This document shows positions 8,617-17,700 of a stretch of 64,000 nucleotides of DNA, in pieces. This stretch comes from Candidatus Competibacteraceae bacterium (lineage in GTDB: Bacteria > Pseudomonadota > Gammaproteobacteria > Competibacterales > Competibacteraceae). A program made the translations under genes and the position numbers. A model generated the notes under the pieces. The model was not told the DNA's origin and made no database searches. It worked only from the letters and a program-made list of their open reading frames with translations. Location of the stretch: assembly GCA_016699715.1 (NCBI GenBank), contig CP065007.1, forward strand, positions 3,297,001-3,361,000. Direction: 5' to 3'. Within the stretch, counting starts at the first letter, position 1, and each line of letters opens with the position of its first letter.

Positions 8617-9759
8617 TCAACGATGAGGCAGGCACAGGGTCATGGTTTCCAGTTGCCGCAGTCGATTCCGCACGGTCATGCCACGCGCTGGAGTCTCCAG
8701 CCGTTCGTCCTCGGCTTCGGCCAAGGTCAGGGCCGCTTGATAATGCGGCCCGGCCCGTTCCAGCGTGGATCGAGCTTCGGGATCAGGCCGATCCAGCGAG
8801 GAGGAAGCGACATCGGCGTCTTCGCCATAATCGTCATCCACGACCGGCAATCCCAGCGCTGCCCGCGCCCGGTTCAACGCCAGGTCACCCAGCAACAGCG
8901 CGCTTTCAAAGCAGCCGGGTTTGAGTTCATGCCGGGCCAGCACCTCATCCACCGCATCCCAGCAGTCCGCCAGCGCCAGCGCCCGCAGCACTTCCAGCCG
9001 CGCGCCAAAATCGTGATTTTCACCCTCCACGCTGGCCAGCAGCGCCAGGGCCGTCTCGACCGGCCCCGTGGGGTCGGGAGCGGGGCGGGAAACATCGACG
9101 GTGCGCCGTGCCCGCCACAGCAGCAACCGCGCCCGCTCGACCAGTTGCCGTTCCAGCGTGGCGCTTGGGCGGAGATCAACCAGTGCTTTGCTCAGCCGCT
9201 CCAACTCCGCCAGATGGCGACGGCGAAAAGCGGTGCGGCACAATGCCCACAGATGGGTGGCGGGGGTCAGGCGGGGATGTTCGTCTCGCCAACCAGCCCA
9301 GGCGCGGGAATACCAGTCCCAGGCGGCGGCGAATTCACCCCGGCGCAGGGCCAGTTCGCCTTCCAGATAATCCAGTGGCGCGGTCCACGGCCGGCGGATA
9401 TCGTTTAGATAGCATCGCGCCTGATCCAGCAGCGCACGGCAGAACCGCAATGGCTTGCGTTCCAGGCTGATGTGGACAATGGCGGTCAGCGCGCCGAACA
9501 CATCGGCCGGATCGGCGGCCGCGGCCCGCTCGCCAGCGATCTGCAACAGCGCGGCCAGCGCCAGATCGTCCTCGCCGGCCTGTCGCAGGCTGTAGCCTTC
9601 CCACAGCAGCGCCCGGGTCCGCTCGCCGGCTAAACCCAGCGTTCCGGCCCATTCCACCGCCTGACGCTCCAACCGCGCGGCCTGGGCGTAATCGCCGGTT
9701 TCGCGGGCTTGCCGGGCATGATCGCGCAACCGTTCGAACGATCGTCGGTTGGCGCTCAT
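8617..9759 (-). CDS. TPR-like helical repeat protein, unknown function
   Basis: This 380-residue protein is almost entirely alpha-helical and rich in Ala, Leu, Arg and Glu, with TPR-like repeats such as 'RQARETGDYAQAARLERQAVEWA', 'YSLRQAGEDDLALAALLQIA' and 'LEGELALRRGEFAAAWDWYSRAW'. There is no signal peptide or membrane segment, so it is probably a cytoplasmic scaffold. It lies immediately upstream (7 bp) of the XPB-like helicase and 37 bp downstream of cnoX. I do not recognise a named family; a role linked to the helicase-nuclease pair is only suggested by position. Confidence 0.75.
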   Translation of the reverse strand: MSANRRSFERLRDHARQARETGDYAQAARLERQAVEWAGTLGLAGERTRALLWEGYSLRQAGEDDLALAALLQIAGERAAAADPADVFGALTAIVHISLERKPLRFCRALLDQARCYLNDIRRPWTAPLDYLEGELALRRGEFAAAWDWYSRAWAGWRDEHPRLTPATHLWALCRTAFRRRHLAELERLSKALVDLRPSATLERQLVERARLLLWRARRTVDVSRPAPDPTGPVETALALLASVEGENHDFGARLEVLRALALADCWDAVDEVLARHELKPGCFESALLLGDLALNRARAALGLPVVDDDYGEDADVASSSLDRPDPEARSTLERAGPHYQAALTLAEAEDERLETPARGMTVRNRLRQLETMTLCLPHR

Positions 9760-9796
9760 GGCCGGTGGGTCGTCACGGCCAGGGTTCGGGCCGATC

Positions 9797-10660
9797 TCAA
9801 TGCAGCAGCGAAAACATCCGCCGCCGGTAGGTGATGACCAGCGGATGTTCGTTGCCGAGCATCTCGAAGATCGCGATCAGACCCTTGCGGCCGGCCTCGT
9901 CCTCGAACTGAGGGTCGCGGCGCATGAGGTCCATGAACTGCTCCAATGCCGCTTCGTGGGCGCCGGCCAGCACATGGTGGGCCGCCAGTTGCCGGCGAGC
10001 GGCGCTGTCGGTGGGATCGGCGCGTACCTTCGCTTCCAGTGCGGCAAGATCCGGTGTGCCCTGGGCCTGATCGGCGAAGCGCAGGCGTGCCAACAGGCCA
10101 CTGGCCGGCTGGCGGTCCTGTTCCTCGGCCGGCAGGCTTTGCAGCAGAGTGCGCGCCTCCTCGCCGCGATCCAGCTGCAGCAGCTTGTCCGCCAGCGCCA
10201 CCTTCAGTTCGACGTTGTCCGGCTCCTGCTTGAGCGCTTCGTGCAGCAGTTCGACCGCCTGTTGCTGGCGACCACGCTGCCAGAGCAGCTCCACCTGCTC
10301 CATGATCAGTTCGTCTGGACTGGTTTGGTAACGGTCGATGGCTTCCCGATAGCTCGATTCCGGCTGTACGCCCACCAGTTGATCCACGATCTGTCCCTGC
10401 CAGACCACCATCACCGTCGGTAGGCTGCGGACCTGGAAATGTCCGGCCAGCGCCTGCTCGGCGTCGGCGTTGACCTTGGCCAGGATGAAACCGCCCCGGT
10501 ATTCCTGGGCCAGTTTGCTTAGGATCGGTGTGAGCGTCTTGCAGGGTTGGCACCAGTCGGCCCAAAAGTCCACCAGTACCGGTACCTGCTGGGAATTCTC
10601 CACCACGACCGCGGCAAAGTTATGTTGGGTGACTTCGAAAACGTAGGGCGATTCACTCAT
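9797..10660 (-). CDS. cnoX: CnoX/YbbN-like thioredoxin-TPR co-chaperone
   Basis: This 287-residue protein has an N-terminal thioredoxin domain with 'LVDFWADWCQPCKTLTPIL' (active-site WCQPC near residues 36-40) and a C-terminal TPR region ending with a YbbN-type segment 'GLIAIFEMLGNEHPLVITYRRRM'. In E. coli CnoX protects proteins from chlorine stress and hands them to GroEL and DnaK; that enzyme lacks the first active-site cysteine, whereas this one keeps CxxC and may be a true oxidoreductase. The frame is open further upstream, but 'MSESPYVF' at 10660 is the family start. It is the first gene of the likely operon leading into the TPR/XPB/Bax1 genes. Confidence 0.88.
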   Translation of the reverse strand: MSESPYVFEVTQHNFAAVVVENSQQVPVLVDFWADWCQPCKTLTPILSKLAQEYRGGFILAKVNADAEQALAGHFQVRSLPTVMVVWQGQIVDQLVGVQPESSYREAIDRYQTSPDELIMEQVELLWQRGRQQQAVELLHEALKQEPDNVELKVALADKLLQLDRGEEARTLLQSLPAEEQDRQPASGLLARLRFADQAQGTPDLAALEAKVRADPTDSAARRQLAAHHVLAGAHEAALEQFMDLMRRDPQFEDEAGRKGLIAIFEMLGNEHPLVITYRRRMFSLLH

Positions 10661-10737
10661 CGTTGGATTTCCGTAAAAACCATGTCGGGCTTCGGCGCGC
10701 AATCGGCCGCACGGCGGCGACGAAGGGATGCAAAGCA

Positions 10738-10800
10738 TGAGCCGGGAGCACGGGCGCGACCTGTCGTGCGACGGAAAGGTCAGACTATGCGCCCGGCTCA
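10738..10800. repeat. Long inverted repeat between fdxA and cnoX
   Basis: Arms TGAGCCGGG (10738-10746) and CCCGGCTCA (10792-10800) are perfect 9-bp complements, and a second pair GCACG/CGTGC lies inside them. The structure begins at the fdxA stop codon. It lacks a following T-run, so it is not a canonical terminator, but it could stabilise the fdxA mRNA end or attenuate read-through toward cnoX. Confidence 0.4.
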
Positions 10801-11121
10801 GCGTTCGAGATGAGGCAGCTTGTCGGGCTTACCGTCCCAGTCCGCCGCGTCGGGCGGTGCGTCCTTCTTTTCGGTGATCACCGGCCATTGTTTGGTCAGT
10901 TCGGCGTTGAGCGCCAGGAAATGTTCCTGGCCGGCCGGGACATCGTCTTCGGCAAAGATCGCCTGCGCCGGGCATTCGGGCTCGCACAGGGTGCAATCGA
11001 TGCACTCGTCGGGATCGATGACCAGAAAATTCGGTCCCTCGTGGAAGCAGTCCACCGGACAGACTTCCACGCAGTCGGTGTACTTGCACTTGATGCAGTT
11101 TTCGGTAACGACGAACGTCAT
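10798..11121 (-). CDS. fdxA: 7Fe ferredoxin FdxA
   Basis: This 107-residue cytoplasmic electron carrier has the two-cluster pattern of FdxA. Cysteines 9, 17 and 50 suit a [3Fe-4S] cluster and cysteines 21, 40, 43 and 46 a [4Fe-4S] cluster ('ENCIKCKYTDCVEVCPVDC' and 'DECIDCTLCEPECP'). The helical C-terminal tail 'HFLALNAELTKQWPVITEKK' is typical of the proteobacterial family. It starts at an ATG at 11121. It stands alone between yajD and cnoX on the same strand. Confidence 0.95.
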   Translation of the reverse strand: MTFVVTENCIKCKYTDCVEVCPVDCFHEGPNFLVIDPDECIDCTLCEPECPAQAIFAEDDVPAGQEHFLALNAELTKQWPVITEKKDAPPDAADWDGKPDKLPHLER

Positions 11122-11216
11122 GGGCAGTCCCCTGAGAAGGCCGGAAATACAGGGGCGCTATCTTAACCGCGATCAACCGAGTTGGGCACTGGAAAATAGG
11201 CCAATGGCGAGACCGG

Positions 11217-11618
11217 CTATTTCGTTTTTTCGTCCTGGCTATCGCCCAGCAAGGCTTTCAGATTCGCGAACGGGTTGTGGGTCGCGCCGCCGCCGACCGA
11301 GTGGCCCGAGCCGCCGCTCCCATCCTGGGCCAGCGCCTCTTCGCGGCGCTGATGTTCGTTGTCGTGGCAGTAGAGGCACAACAGTTCCCAGTTGCTGCCG
11401 TCCGGCGGGTTGTGGTCGTGGTCGTGGTCGCGGTGGTGTACCGTCAGCTCGTGCAGGTTCTGGCGGTTGAACTCGCGCGCGCAGCGCCCGCAGATCCATG
11501 GATAAAGCTTCAACGCCTGCTCGCGGTAATCGCGCTCGCGCTGTTCCCGGCCACGCCGGGCGGCGGCCACGATCTGGTCCAGCTTGCCGCCGCTGGAGGA
11601 AGGGGTTCTGGATTTCAT
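11217..11618 (-). CDS. yajD: YajD family HNH nuclease
   Basis: This 133-residue protein carries an HNH nuclease fold: 'PWICGRCAREF', then 'ELTVHHRDHDHDHNPPDGSNWELLCLYCHDNEH', giving two zinc-binding CxxC pairs and the His-Asn-His core. The tail '...NPFANLKALL' is typical of YajD. The start at 11618 has GAGGAA about 7 bases upstream, and the longer frame to 11651 is less likely. The cellular role of YajD is not known. It is free-standing, with fdxA about 95 bp downstream on the same strand. Confidence 0.88.
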   Translation of the reverse strand: MKSRTPSSSGGKLDQIVAAARRGREQRERDYREQALKLYPWICGRCAREFNRQNLHELTVHHRDHDHDHNPPDGSNWELLCLYCHDNEHQRREEALAQDGSGGSGHSVGGGATHNPFANLKALLGDSQDEKTK

Positions 11619-11868
11619 CGGTCGTTCCTCGAAAGGAGAGTGAATGCACAAGCGAGGATAGGCTGGGTTCAGCTGCCCGGCCCTTAGTGTCCCATGCTTC
11701 CCTTTCGGAGAGAAGTCAACGATAGGGAGTGTGAACGACTACGTTCGGTTATGCTCAAGACGCCTCTGCGCTACGACCGAAAGGCACAACACACCGATCT
11801 CACGATACGGTATTCCGGCACGGCGATTTTCCATTACGCTTGATCATTTGAAGAGGAAGCATCGTTTT

Positions 11869-12324
11869 ATGGCTAAGCTAACAGCGGGTACTAAAATTCC
11901 TTGTCGGGTCTGCAGGACGCTGGATGTCGGGGACTTCTCCATCCTGCATCAACTCACCTGGTTTAATATGGCGATTCACAGTAATTCCGAATATGCCAAG
12001 GGAACCTGGTTCAAGGAGCGCTCTCTGGCGGGTCCAGTCATTTTTGCCGTCGCCGACGGGCTGGTTCACCAGGCGGACAATATCACCGAGCTTTTGGCCC
12101 AGGACGGCTACGAAATCCATGCCTATATCGGGGTAGACAACGTAAAGATCACTGCTCCGGTGCTGTTTGGGGACACGCTCAAGGCCGATGCCGAAGTCGT
12201 GGATCTTCGCGCCACCAAAAACCCGGAGAGGTTCTTGTTCATCTACCAAAACAAAACCCATAACCAGCGCAATCAGCAGGTGATCGAATACCAGACGACC
12301 ATGATGGTCACCAAAAAAGACTGA
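11869..12324 (+). CDS. MaoC-like hotdog-fold protein
   Basis: This 151-residue protein resembles MaoC/(R)-hydratase proteins: 'FNMAIHSNSEYAKGTWFKERSLAGPVIFAVADGLVHQ' followed by 'IAHAYIGVDNVKITAPVLFGDTLKADAEVVDLR'-type strands. MaoC proteins hydrate enoyl-CoA, for example to supply (R)-3-hydroxyacyl-CoA for polyhydroxyalkanoates, but the usual catalytic Asp/His pair is not clear here and the substrate cannot be named. The ATG at 11869 follows GAGGAA. The frame continues upstream to 11731 but that part looks non-coding. Confidence 0.6.
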   Translation: MAKLTAGTKIPCRVCRTLDVGDFSILHQLTWFNMAIHSNSEYAKGTWFKERSLAGPVIFAVADGLVHQADNITELLAQDGYEIHAYIGVDNVKITAPVLFGDTLKADAEVVDLRATKNPERFLFIYQNKTHNQRNQQVIEYQTTMMVTKKD

Positions 12325-12557
12325 GGCCGGATCGGAGCCTTGCCCGATAAGCGTGGTCAACAGCGGGAAACAAGGGCCGATTCGCCGGGCACGAATAATC
12401 GCTTTTCGGCCTCCCGGATCGCCTCCGCAAGCGCCGGAATTTTCGAACCGTCCTTCCCTCACTCATCGCGCCAAAGCGCCGCTTTGCTACACTGAAAGTG
12501 TACTCCGCCCCCGCTTGATCCATCCGTTCTCATGCTGACATTTTGCTGGAGTTCCCC
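12325..12557. other. Intergenic region upstream of the HNH-like gene
   Basis: This 233-bp gap probably holds the promoter of the next operon. I see no RNA gene or clear terminator in it. Confidence 0.35.
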
Positions 12558-13196
12558 ATGGCCATCCATCGAGCCCCCGGACCCACTGGCATTTCCGCGC
12601 CCGCGCCAGATGTCGCTCCATCCGGTAGCCGCACCGGCTCTCCGCCCGGCGCCCTTGGCCTGGCGGATCGGGCGCGGCCCCATGCGCCGCAACGCCCGCC
12701 GAAGTCGGCCACGCAAAAACCGACCGCAAAGCAGCCCGCGTATACCATCCCGCAACTGCTCATGGCGGCGGGCGTCCGCCACGAACCCTACACCAAGGCG
12801 CGGGGCGAGCGAATCTTCCTCACCGCCGCCCAGCAGCTGATCGGGACTTATGCCGACTTGAGAAGATTTCGGCAAGCCAGCATCGATTATGCCGGTTGGG
12901 AGGCACATCACATCGTTGAAGCGCAGGACCTGGAGCGTCTGAGCGTCCAGCAGCGATTTCCGCCCTACGAGCAACAAATCTGTGTGTTGCTACCCAAGGC
13001 CGCCCATGCCCAGCGGATCAACAGCGTCTTGCGGAAAGAGAATCCGAGCCACTTGCAGGCGGCGGCGGACGATTTGAAGGCGGCCTATCGAGACGCCTAT
13101 TGGCTGATGGGCGATTACTGCGGGGGTGGCGAACGGCGCATTCGCGAGGAACTGGTCAAAATCGCGGACACCGTGTTTCTCTGGGCGGGCTTTTGA
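12558..13196 (+). CDS. Hypothetical protein with AHHIVE (HNH/AHH-like) motif
   Basis: This 212-residue protein has a Pro/Ala-rich, probably disordered N-terminus (residues 1-65) and a folded C-terminal part containing 'GWEAHHIVEAQDL' (near residue 110), followed by 'RINSVLRKENP'. A tandem-His motif of this type occurs in HNH/AHH nucleases and in DNase toxins, but other metal ligands are not certain. The ATG at 12558 has CTGGAG about 5 bases before it. Its stop overlaps the tag start (TGATG), so it is translated together with the DNA glycosylase. No secretion signal or immunity gene is visible. Confidence 0.6.
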   Translation: MAIHRAPGPTGISAPAPDVAPSGSRTGSPPGALGLADRARPHAPQRPPKSATQKPTAKQPAYTIPQLLMAAGVRHEPYTKARGERIFLTAAQQLIGTYADLRRFRQASIDYAGWEAHHIVEAQDLERLSVQQRFPPYEQQICVLLPKAAHAQRINSVLRKENPSHLQAAADDLKAAYRDAYWLMGDYCGGGERRIREELVKIADTVFLWAGF

Positions 13197-13837
13197 TGGC
13201 GTCCCAAGCCGATGGGTCCGGCTCGCGACCGGCTTCCCCGCCGTATCCAGCCGAGTTCCAAGTTCGCGAACGCTGTGCCTGGTGCGGTACCGATCCGCTG
13301 TACCTGGCCTATCACGACCACGAATGGGGCGTGCCGCTCCACGACGACCGGCGGCTGTTCGAGATGCTGGTGCTCGAAGGCGCGCAGGCCGGCCTCAACT
13401 GGCTGACCATCCTGCGCAAGCGCGAGGGCTACCGCCGGGCCTTCGAGAACTTCGACCCGGAACGGATCGCCCGCTACGACGACCGGGACACCGCCCGGCT
13501 GCTGGCCGACTCCGGCATCGTGCGCAACCGCCTCAAGATCGCGGCGGCGGTTCGCAACGCCCAGAATTTTCTGGCGATTCAGGAACGGCACGGCGGGTTT
13601 GGAGCCTTCCTGTGGCGCTATGTCGGTTCCATCCCCAAGCAAAACGGCTGGCGCTCGCTGGCCGAAGTGCCGGCGCGCACGCCGGAGGCGGAAGCGATGA
13701 GCCGGGATCTGAAGCGGTTGGGATTCGGGTTCGTCGGGCCGACCATTTGCTATGCCTTCATGCAGGCCACCGGCATGGTCAACGATCACACCACCGACTG
13801 CTTTCGCCACCGGGAACTGGGGGGACAGGCCGACTAA
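13196..13837 (+). CDS. tag: DNA-3-methyladenine glycosylase I
   Basis: This 213-residue base-excision repair enzyme removes 3-methyladenine from DNA. It shows the Tag signature 'RCAWCGTDPLYLAYHDHEWGVPLHDDRRLFEML', the catalytic-region glutamate in 'LEGAQAGLNW', and the C-terminal zinc-site histidines in 'NDHTTDCFRH'. The length is typical with a short Pro/Ser-rich N-terminal extension. The start codon overlaps the stop of the upstream gene by one base. Its end overlaps the convergent methyltransferase gene by 4 bp. Confidence 0.93.
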   Translation: MASQADGSGSRPASPPYPAEFQVRERCAWCGTDPLYLAYHDHEWGVPLHDDRRLFEMLVLEGAQAGLNWLTILRKREGYRRAFENFDPERIARYDDRDTARLLADSGIVRNRLKIAAAVRNAQNFLAIQERHGGFGAFLWRYVGSIPKQNGWRSLAEVPARTPEAEAMSRDLKRLGFGFVGPTICYAFMQATGMVNDHTTDCFRHRELGGQAD

Positions 13838-14445
13838 CCCTTGCGGGCCACCGCCAGGAACACCGGATACTCCCGCGCACCCTCGCCTTGTGGTTTGCGC
13901 ATCATGTAGCAGGTCTCGAACTGGATCTCGCCAAATCCGGCCCGCGCCAGCCGGTCTCGCAACGCCTCCCGCTCGAAGCCGTGGTGACCGTCGAACCCGG
14001 CACCGTGGAAGGAACCGTCCTCGCGATCCAGATCGGCGATGCACAACACCCCATCCGGCCGCAACAGCGCATGGAAATCCCGCAGAATTCGATCCACATC
14101 GGACACATGGTGCAGCGTCATCAGGGTGTAGATCAGGTCGTAGCGTTCGGCCGGCAACGGATCGACCGTCAGATCCAGGCGCATCGGCCGCAAGTGATCC
14201 GCGCCGCTAGCCGCGATCTTCTCCCGCAACACCGCCAACATCCCCGCCGAACTGTCCGCCAGCGTGATGGAACCCAACTCCCGACTCAGGGCAAAACTTA
14301 ACAGCCCCGTCCCGCAGCCGTACTCCAGGGCACTCAGATCCGGCGACAACCGAACCCGGTTCCGTATCGCCGCCGCCACCGCGGCCGCTCGCTCCAGCTT
14401 GACTGGATCGTTGTCCCACTCTTTGGCTTTTACGTCGAAATCCAT
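13834..14445 (-). CDS. Class I SAM-dependent methyltransferase
   Basis: This 203-residue Rossmann methyltransferase has motif I 'ALEYGCGTGLLSFALSREL' near residue 40, an acidic end of strand 2 'ITLADSSAGML', and 'YDLIYTLMTLHHVSDVDRIL' as motif IV and post-motif. The small size and this pattern match UbiE/methyltransferase-11 type enzymes acting on small molecules, but the substrate is unknown. A strong terminator lies upstream, separating it from glgB. Confidence 0.82.
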   Translation of the reverse strand: MDFDVKAKEWDNDPVKLERAAAVAAAIRNRVRLSPDLSALEYGCGTGLLSFALSRELGSITLADSSAGMLAVLREKIAASGADHLRPMRLDLTVDPLPAERYDLIYTLMTLHHVSDVDRILRDFHALLRPDGVLCIADLDREDGSFHGAGFDGHHGFEREALRDRLARAGFGEIQFETCYMMRKPQGEGAREYPVFLAVARKG

Positions 14446-14492
14446 CGTTCACTCCTGATCGTGCGTACTGTCCCACGGTCCCGTGATCGGCC

Positions 14493-14518
14493 AAAAAAAA
14501 GCCGGCTAGGCGCCGGCT
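14493..14518 (-). terminator. Rho-independent terminator downstream of glgB
   Basis: Read on the minus strand, the stem AGCCGGCGCC/TAGCCGGCT is followed by a run of eight T. It lies about 185 bp after the glgB stop and before the methyltransferase gene on the same strand, so it separates the two transcripts. Confidence 0.8.
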
Positions 14519-14702
14519 CAAGAGGATCGAGGGAGAAACTCGAAATACGAATTTATGACCGCGACCGAGCATCATTAGTTTCCACGGCGGGGCTAAATTT
14601 CGGCTGGTCCCGAGCGAAAATCGGGTGGAGATCCTTCACAACAAGGGCAGAGGTACCCGACCTCATGCCGACCCGCGAATCCGTCGGGCATCGACCTTAA
14701 CC

Positions 14703-17700
14703 TTACTTCAGCACCAGCGGCGCCGGCTTCAGCACCACCGCGCTGAGCGGCGGCAGGTTCAGAACCAGCGAGAAGGCATGACCATGGCTGGAAACCTCTT
14801 CGGCCATGATGCGCCCGCCGGGCAGCGTCTCGCCGGAGCCGCCGTACTCGCTAGAGTCACTGTGCGACAACTCCCGATACTCGACCGGGAACGGCACCCC
14901 GATCCGATAGTGCTTGCGCGGCTGATCGGAGAAGTTCAGCACGAACACCAGGGTATCGCGCGGGTCGCGGGCCTTGCGCAGGAAAACGAGCACGTTGGTC
15001 TCGGCGCCGCCAGCGTCCAGCCATTCGAAGCCGGCGCCACGAAAATCGACCTGATGGTAGGCCGGTTCCCGGCGGTACAGCTGGTTGAGATCGGCCACGA
15101 AGCGCTGCAAGCCCTGGTGTGGCGGCTTGCGCAGCAGCCCCCACTCCAACTCGGCGTCGTGATTCCATTCGCTGGGCTGGCCGAATTCCCCGCCCATGAA
15201 CAACAGCTTCTTGCCGGGATGGCCATACATGAAGGCGTACAGCAGACGCAGGTTGGCGAACTGCTCCCGCTCGGTGCCGGGCATCTTGCCCAGCAGCGAT
15301 TTTTTCAGATGCACGACTTCATCGTGCGATAGCGACAGGATGAAGTTCTCGTTGAAGGCGTAGACGATGCCGAAGGTCAGCTTGTCGTGGTGATGGCGGC
15401 GATGCACCGGCGCCTTTTGCAGGTAGAACAGCACATCGTGCATCCAGCCCATGTTCCATTTGAAGCCGAAACCGAGTCCGCCCTGATCGGTGGGCCGCGA
15501 CACGTTCGGCCAGGCGGTCGATTCCTCGGCGATCATCATGACGCCTGGATGTTGAGCGTGAACCACCGCGTTGGTGTGCTTGATGAACTCGATGGCTTCC
15601 AGATTCTCGTTGCCGCCGTACTTATTGGGAATCCATTCCTTCTTGGAGTAATCCAGATACAGCATCGAGGCCACCGCATCGACCCGCAACCCGTCGAAAT
15701 GGAAATTTTCCAGACAGTACAGCGCATTGGCGATCAGGAAATTTTCGATCTCGTGGCGACCGTAGTTGAAGATCAGCGTGCCCCAGTCCGGATGCTCGCC
15801 CTGGCGGGGGTCGGCGTGTTCGTATAGATGCGTGCCGTCGAACCAGGCCATGGCATGGGCATCCTTGGGGAAATGCGCCGGTACCCAGTCGAGAATCACC
15901 CCGATGTTGTTTTGGTGGCAGCGGTCGATCAACTCCATCAGATCGTCCGGCTTGCCGAAGCGCGCGGTCGGCGCGTAGAAGTTGGAAATCTGATACCCCC
16001 AGGACGGACCGTAGGGATGCTCGGCCAGCGGCAGGAATTCGATGTGGGTGAACCCCATTTCCAGCACATAGGGAATCAACTGCTCGGCCAGTTCCCGGTA
16101 GGACAGGAAGCTGCCGTCCGGCCGGTGCCGCCACGAACCGGCGTGGACCTCGTAAATGGCCACCGGCCGTTCCCAGGCTTTGGCGCCCGCCCGCCGTTGC
16201 ATCCACTCGCCATCGCGCCACTGATGCTTGCCGGCCGGATCGTAGACCACGCTGGCGGTGCCAGGTGGCGTCTCGGTGTGGAAGGCATAGGGGTCGGTTT
16301 TCAGAAACAGAGGACCCTTGCGGGGCAGAATCTCGAACTTGTACAGATCGCCTTCGCCCAGACCGGGCACGAACAACTCCCAGATCCCCGAACCCGGCCG
16401 CAGGCGCATCGGGTGGCGGCGGCCATCCCACTCATTGAAGGTGCCGACCACGCCAACCCGCCGGGCATTGGGCGCCCAGACCGCGAAGTTGACCCCGGAA
16501 ACACCCTTAACCATCTGGATGTGCGCGCCGAATTTTTCAAAAATCCGGTAGTGATTGCCCTCGGCGAACAGGTGGCAGTCCTGGTCGCCGAAGATCGAGA
16601 ACCTAAAGGCATAGGGGTCCTCGAAAGTCCAGGTCCGGCCGTGCTCGGTCGCGCTCAGTCGATAGCGCAGCGACTCCGGCTGGCCGATGACCCGCGTTTC
16701 GCACAAACCGCCGCCGTGGACCCAGTGCAGCGGGTACAACATCCGTGGCTGGTTTTCGCACAGCAGGAAGGGGGCTTCCGCATCCGGCAACAGAGCGCGC
16801 ACCACGCTCAGGCCGGGTTCCTCCGGCAGCGGATGCGGTCCCAGCAGGGCGTGAGGATCGGTGGAAGACCCCTCGATCAGCTCGGCGCATTCCGCCGCCG
16901 TTAGGGTGGGGTGCGGCTGCTCCTCTCGCAACAGGAAGCGCAATCCATCCACCTCGGCCTGTTCTTGCAGCCGCGCGGCGAAGGTGCGGACGTCGGTCCG
17001 CAGCGCATCGACATGGTAAACCTGGCGCCAGAACAGCGCGTTGGCCCACAGGAAATTACGGACCTCGGGCCGCTCCAGGTCGAACCCCAGCATTCCTTCG
17101 GCGTCGTCGCGGTCGTAAATCCGTGTGCCGTCGAACCAGCTCAGTTCCTGCCCCTCAAGCGGCAGTAGCGGTGGAATCCAGTCGAGGATCACCCCGATAT
17201 CCCGCTGGTGACAGGCATCGACGAAAGCCATCAATTCTTCGGGCTGACCATGACGGGGGTTGGGGGTGTAATAGCTGGCCACCGTCTCATCGTCGGCCCA
17301 AAACGCCAGTTCGACATGACTGAAACCCCGTTCCGACAGCCAGGGCAGGACGATCTCCCCGAGCTGGCCATAGGTGGCGACCTGTCCGGGGCCAACGGCG
17401 GCGGACTCGCTCAGCGTGACCCGGTGAATGGCGACCGGCATCTCCCAGCCGGGTGTCTCCATGGCCCGCGCCATCCAGGGGGCATCGCTCCAGTCGTGGC
17501 AACGTTGCCAGTCGTATACGAAAGCGGCGGTTTTGGGATAGGCCTCGGTATGGAAGGCCAGCGGGTCGGTCTTGAGAAACACCGCGCCTTCGGCGTTGCG
17601 AATTTCGTACTTGTACAACTCGCCCAAGCCGAGATCCGGCACGAACAGTTCCCACACTCCGGATTCGTGCCGCTCCAGCGGATGGCGGCGACCATCCCAT

